Below, in pieces: positions 61,355-64,000 of a stretch of 64,000 nt of DNA. The stretch is from PALSA-188 sp963720075. GTDB taxonomy: Bacteria; Acidobacteriota; Terriglobia; Terriglobales; Acidobacteriaceae. The notes beneath the pieces are model-generated. The model made no database searches and was not told the origin of the DNA. It saw only the letters and a program-made list of their open reading frames with translations. The stretch covers positions 186,001 to 250,000 of the forward strand of contig CAVREG010000019.1 of NCBI GenBank assembly GCA_963720075.1, read 5' to 3'. A program made the translations under genes and the position numbers. Every line of letters begins with the position of its first letter. Position 1 is the stretch's first letter.

Positions 61355-61489
61355 AGCGAAGAAGTTCTTGAGGGTACACGAAGTTGCTCAAGTACCGTGA
61401 GGACTTACTTATTTATCATGAAGCACAGTTCCCCGGACACGCGAAAGTTCATTTGCAGCTTCTCCACTACGCTGCGTATGGATGTCGAG

Positions 61490-63028
61490 TTAGGAGCTGA
61501 CTCTGCCTGATGCCGTCTCCAGACTCTGCGAATTTGAGGAAAAAACGGATCTCGTGGCTGGATAAACGCGATCATAGGCCTGATATTGCTTTTTCAATAC
61601 TGACTCGGCCACTGCAACCGGTGCGATGTGAGTTTTAACACGCACCACAGCTTTGCACGCCTCGTCCACGGATGACCAGACCTTCGCCCCAACACCGGCG
61701 AGGATCGCAGCGCCGTAAGCAGCTCCTTCTTCGGCCTCCACCGTCTCCACTTCGTGCCCATACACATCGGCCTGAATCTGCCGCCAGAGCGAAGATCTTG
61801 CTCCTCCGCCTCCTAAACGAATGTTATTCACTGGGACGCGCATTTCCTCGAAGATCGCAAACGTATCTTTTAGGCTGAAAGCCACGCCTTCGAGAATTGC
61901 GCGAATCACATGGCCGCGAGTATGCGACGCCGTAAGTCCCACCAAAGCAGCCCTGGCATTAGGATCGAGATGAGGAGTGCGCTCTCCCATCAGGTAAGGG
62001 GTCCACAGCAATCCTTCCGCGCCCGCCGGGACTTTGGAGGCCTCGTCGGAAAGACGCTCGTAGGGATCGCGGCCATCGTCTTTACCCGCGCCAAACTGAT
62101 CGCGAAACCATCGCAGCGAGAGACCTGCTGCCTGGGTAACTCCCATCACGTGCCATCGCCCCGGAATGGCGTGGCAAAAAGTATGCAGCCGACCCTTTGG
62201 ATCAAGCGCGGGACGATCGGTTGCCGCAAAAACGACTCCGGAAGTTCCGATCGTGGCGCTAGCCGATCCCGGCGCGACGATGCCCATTCCAGTTGCGCCC
62301 GCGGCTTGATCCCCTGCACCGGCCACGACGGGCGTGCCCTCTCTCAATCCAGTTGCAGCCGCCCCCTCATGATTTATTTTCCCACAGACATCTTGAGATT
62401 CGTAGAGCTTCGGCAACAGCGACTCGCTAACCTCGGCCGCTTTCAAAACCTCACTCGACCAGCGACGTTTGGCAACATCCAGCATCAAGGTTCCAGAGGC
62501 ATCCGCGACATCCGTTGCCTTGTCTCCGGTCAATCGGAATCGGACGTAGTCCTTCGGAAGCATTACGGAACGCACGCGAGCCCAGTTTTCAGGTTCGTTC
62601 TCGCGGACCCAGAGCAATTTTGTCAGGGTAAAATTTGGTAGAGCTGGATTGCACGTAAGCTGAATCAGGCGTTCAGCGCCAATCTTCAGTGTCAATTCTT
62701 CGGATTGCTTTTCGGTGCGAACATCACACCAGATGAGAGCCGGACGGATTGGAGCATCTGCTTCGTCGAGCATAACTGCGCCGTGCATCTGTCCGGAGAA
62801 CCCAACACAGGCAATATCCGCACCGGTGAGATTTCCATTCGACAAAGCGCCGCGAACGGCTATTCCGCAGGCACGCCACCAATCTTCGGGGTTTTGCTCC
62901 GCCCATCCGATCTTAGGAGACGCAAACGGTTCGTGGTCCTCGGTCGCCGACGCAACGATCTGTCCGTTTCTATCTACAATCAGGGCGCGAGTACCGCCGG
63001 TGCCGACGTCAATACCTAATAGGTGCAT
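61490..63028 (-). CDS. xylB: Xylulokinase
   Basis: FGGY-type sugar kinase. Typical are the start LLGIDVGTGGTRALIVDRNG, GFSGQMHGAVMLDE, the Asp-containing VAGAGDQAAGATGMG and IRLGGGGARSSLWRQIQADVYG in the C-terminal domain. It phosphorylates D-xylulose for entry into the pentose phosphate pathway. The length of 512 is somewhat above E. coli XylB (484), mainly from a Ser-rich tail. No xylose isomerase is in the window, so a related pentulose is possible. Confidence 0.85.
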   Translation of the reverse strand: MHLLGIDVGTGGTRALIVDRNGQIVASATEDHEPFASPKIGWAEQNPEDWWRACGIAVRGALSNGNLTGADIACVGFSGQMHGAVMLDEADAPIRPALIWCDVRTEKQSEELTLKIGAERLIQLTCNPALPNFTLTKLLWVRENEPENWARVRSVMLPKDYVRFRLTGDKATDVADASGTLMLDVAKRRWSSEVLKAAEVSESLLPKLYESQDVCGKINHEGAAATGLREGTPVVAGAGDQAAGATGMGIVAPGSASATIGTSGVVFAATDRPALDPKGRLHTFCHAIPGRWHVMGVTQAAGLSLRWFRDQFGAGKDDGRDPYERLSDEASKVPAGAEGLLWTPYLMGERTPHLDPNARAALVGLTASHTRGHVIRAILEGVAFSLKDTFAIFEEMRVPVNNIRLGGGGARSSLWRQIQADVYGHEVETVEAEEGAAYGAAILAGVGAKVWSSVDEACKAVVRVKTHIAPVAVAESVLKKQYQAYDRVYPATRSVFSSNSQSLETASGRVSS

Positions 63029-63231
63029 GTTTGGATGGTTACTTGCTTCAGATTAAGAGGACGGCTAGCCTTTTTTGAAGCCGCGCGCATCGTAACGTTC
63101 AGAGCGGTGTTATAGTACCACGGGCTTACTGCATTGAGACGAAGGGGGACTGTACGAATCGAGCCGTGAAATGAGATTATGTAAGGCTTATTAAGTCGTC
63201 GAAAATAGTACCCGAAGTCGCATAGATTTCT

Positions 63232-63585
63232 ATGGCAGACAAGAAGCGCCTGACACAGTTAAAGAAAACGCTGGAAGCCCGCCGCGCGGAATTGCTTCGC
63301 AGCCTGGCGGAAACTCAGCAGACGAGCCGGACGGTTCAGCAAACTTACGGCATTGACGAAGGCGACCGCGCGAACATCTCCCACGATAAAGACATCCTTC
63401 TGCGTCTGAGCGCGCATGAGCGAACCATAGTTGAAGGCATTGACGCCGCGTTGGCGCGAATTCGCGACGGAAGCTACGGCGAATGCCTTAACTGTGGACA
63501 GGAAATTAATGCGAAACGCCTCGAGGCTCTTCCATGGAGCCGCTACTGCATCACCTGCCAGGAGCTGATCGAAGAAGCGCGATAG
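63232..63585 (+). CDS. DksA/TraR-type zinc-finger protein
   Basis: An N-terminal coiled coil (about 1-75, KKRLTQLKKTLEARRAELL) precedes the C4 zinc finger ECLNCGQEINAKRLEALPW with YCITCQ. In E. coli DksA the coiled coil has acidic tip residues that modulate RNA polymerase; here the tip region reads GIDEGDRA. The length of 117 is less than DksA (151). Probably a transcription modulator. Confidence 0.88.
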   Translation: MADKKRLTQLKKTLEARRAELLRSLAETQQTSRTVQQTYGIDEGDRANISHDKDILLRLSAHERTIVEGIDAALARIRDGSYGECLNCGQEINAKRLEALPWSRYCITCQELIEEAR

Positions 63586-63620
63586 AAGGTCGTATCCTGT
63601 GTTGCATCCTTCCAACGGAG

Positions 63621-63641
63621 GGACGGGCGTCTCGCCCGTCC
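63621..63641. repeat. Intergenic hairpin (GGACGGGCG family)
   Basis: GGACGGGCG pairs with CGCCCGTCC around TCT. Fourth copy of the family at 23144, 33661 and 38767. Confidence 0.7.
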
Positions 63642-63711
63642 TGTCATCACTCGTATCCGGCTCACACAACCTGCCGCGTGGATTTTCCCTCTAACGCACG
63701 GGAGAAAAACA

Positions 63712-63924
63712 ATGGCAACCAAAAAGAAATCGAGTGGACGAAAATACGGAAAAGCCGCCGGCAAAAGCGTTAAGAGCGCAATGCATCGGGAAAAAAGAGG
63801 AACTCTTCGTTCCGGCAAGGGCGGCAAGGGCGGAAAAGTAACCAGCCGGAAGCAGGCAATCGCGATCGGCCTGTCGGAAGCAAGAAAAAAAGGCGCCAAA
63901 GTCCCGAAGAAAAAATCCAGCTAG
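63712..63924 (+). CDS. Small Lys/Gly-rich basic protein (DUF6496-like)
   Basis: The 70 residues are strongly basic, with the runs MATKKKSSGRKYGKAAGKS, LRSGKGGKGGKVTSRKQAIA and a final KVPKKKSS. The central RKQAIAIGLSEARKKG block is what I associate with DUF6496-type proteins. It may bind nucleic acid; this is inference from charge. A weak GGGAG-like site (ACGGGAG) lies before the ATG. Confidence 0.75.
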   Translation: MATKKKSSGRKYGKAAGKSVKSAMHREKRGTLRSGKGGKGGKVTSRKQAIAIGLSEARKKGAKVPKKKSS

Positions 63925-63950
63925 AAATAAACGGGAAATATCTCTGGCAG

Positions 63951-63978
63951 AGACGCAGCTTGCTGCGTCTTCTTTTTT
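63951..63978 (+). terminator. Rho-independent terminator
   Basis: AGACGCAGC (63951-63959) pairs with GCTGCGTCT (63962-63970) and is followed by TCTTTTTT. It ends the transcript of the basic protein gene. Confidence 0.85.
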
Positions 63979-64000
63979 GCGATGTAGTCCAACCGATTTC

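Overview
The window looks like a chromosomal segment of an Acidobacteriota bacterium, probably of the Terriglobia or 'Koribacter' type. This is inferred from gene content and style, not from a marker gene. The signs are moderate GC with A/T-rich intergenic stretches, many exported proteins with Ig-like or Big2 repeats, a TonB receptor next to a YfiR-type protein and a CHASE-type kinase, a bifunctional-nuclease protein, LpxB (so a Gram-negative envelope), and several dispersed palindromic intergenic repeats. I see no phage, no complete insertion sequence, no rRNA and no CRISPR array.

Layout. 1-0.8 kb: the end of an exported Gly/Trp/Tyr-rich protein and tRNA-Ala(CGC). 0.8-7.1 kb (minus strand): a response regulator, TonB-dependent receptor, YfiR-like protein and histidine kinase in a tightly packed run, then guaA. 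7.4-13.5 kb (minus): a SprT-like metalloprotein, two small exported proteins, a TPR protein and uvrA. 13.7-20.2 kb (plus): carA and carB, separated by three small exported or membrane genes, then a SnoaL-like protein. 20.2-21.1 kb: a decaying RHH/PIN toxin-antitoxin locus with two broken antitoxin copies and an intact PIN gene. 21.1-24.8 kb: a DapA-family protein, an enoyl-CoA hydratase, a BoxB/PaaA-like di-iron protein and a rhodanese. 24.9-33.7 kb: housekeeping genes (ribA, rhomboid protease, truB, bifunctional nuclease, miaB, lpxB), with a frameshifted VOC gene, an SDR and an O-methyltransferase. 33.8-43.2 kb: an M1-like protein with a broken zinc site plus TPRs, a PD-(D/E)XK nuclease, a UbiD decarboxylase, an M15 peptidase, a TlpA-like thioredoxin and a GH3 beta-glucosidase.

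Two systems stand out. (1) 43.4-51.8 kb: three secreted proteins share a domain with eight conserved cysteines. One is the C-terminus of a lipoprotein with seven Big2 repeats; the other two are tandem near-identical small proteins. Around them lie a PilZ protein, a LuxR-type regulator, an STN-domain protein and a DsbA-like oxidoreductase with a SurA-like N-terminus. A 16-bp dyad, roughly TAAnCC-N4-GGnTTA, recurs upstream of the lipoprotein gene, between the LuxR gene and its divergent neighbour, and four times in front of each small Cys-rich gene. I infer one regulon making disulfide-rich surface proteins.

(2) 55.5-60.3 kb (minus): a compact RiPP-type locus. It has a 55-residue precursor candidate at 58353-58520 with two C-terminal cysteines, then an S24/S26 peptidase-like protein, an HprK-like P-loop protein, a PqqD-type recognition protein and a SPASM radical SAM enzyme with overlapping or closely spaced genes. 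A secreted beta-propeller-like gene precedes it.

The window ends with a PilZ-GAF protein, xylB, a DksA/TraR-type zinc-finger protein, a Lys-rich small basic protein and a strong terminator.
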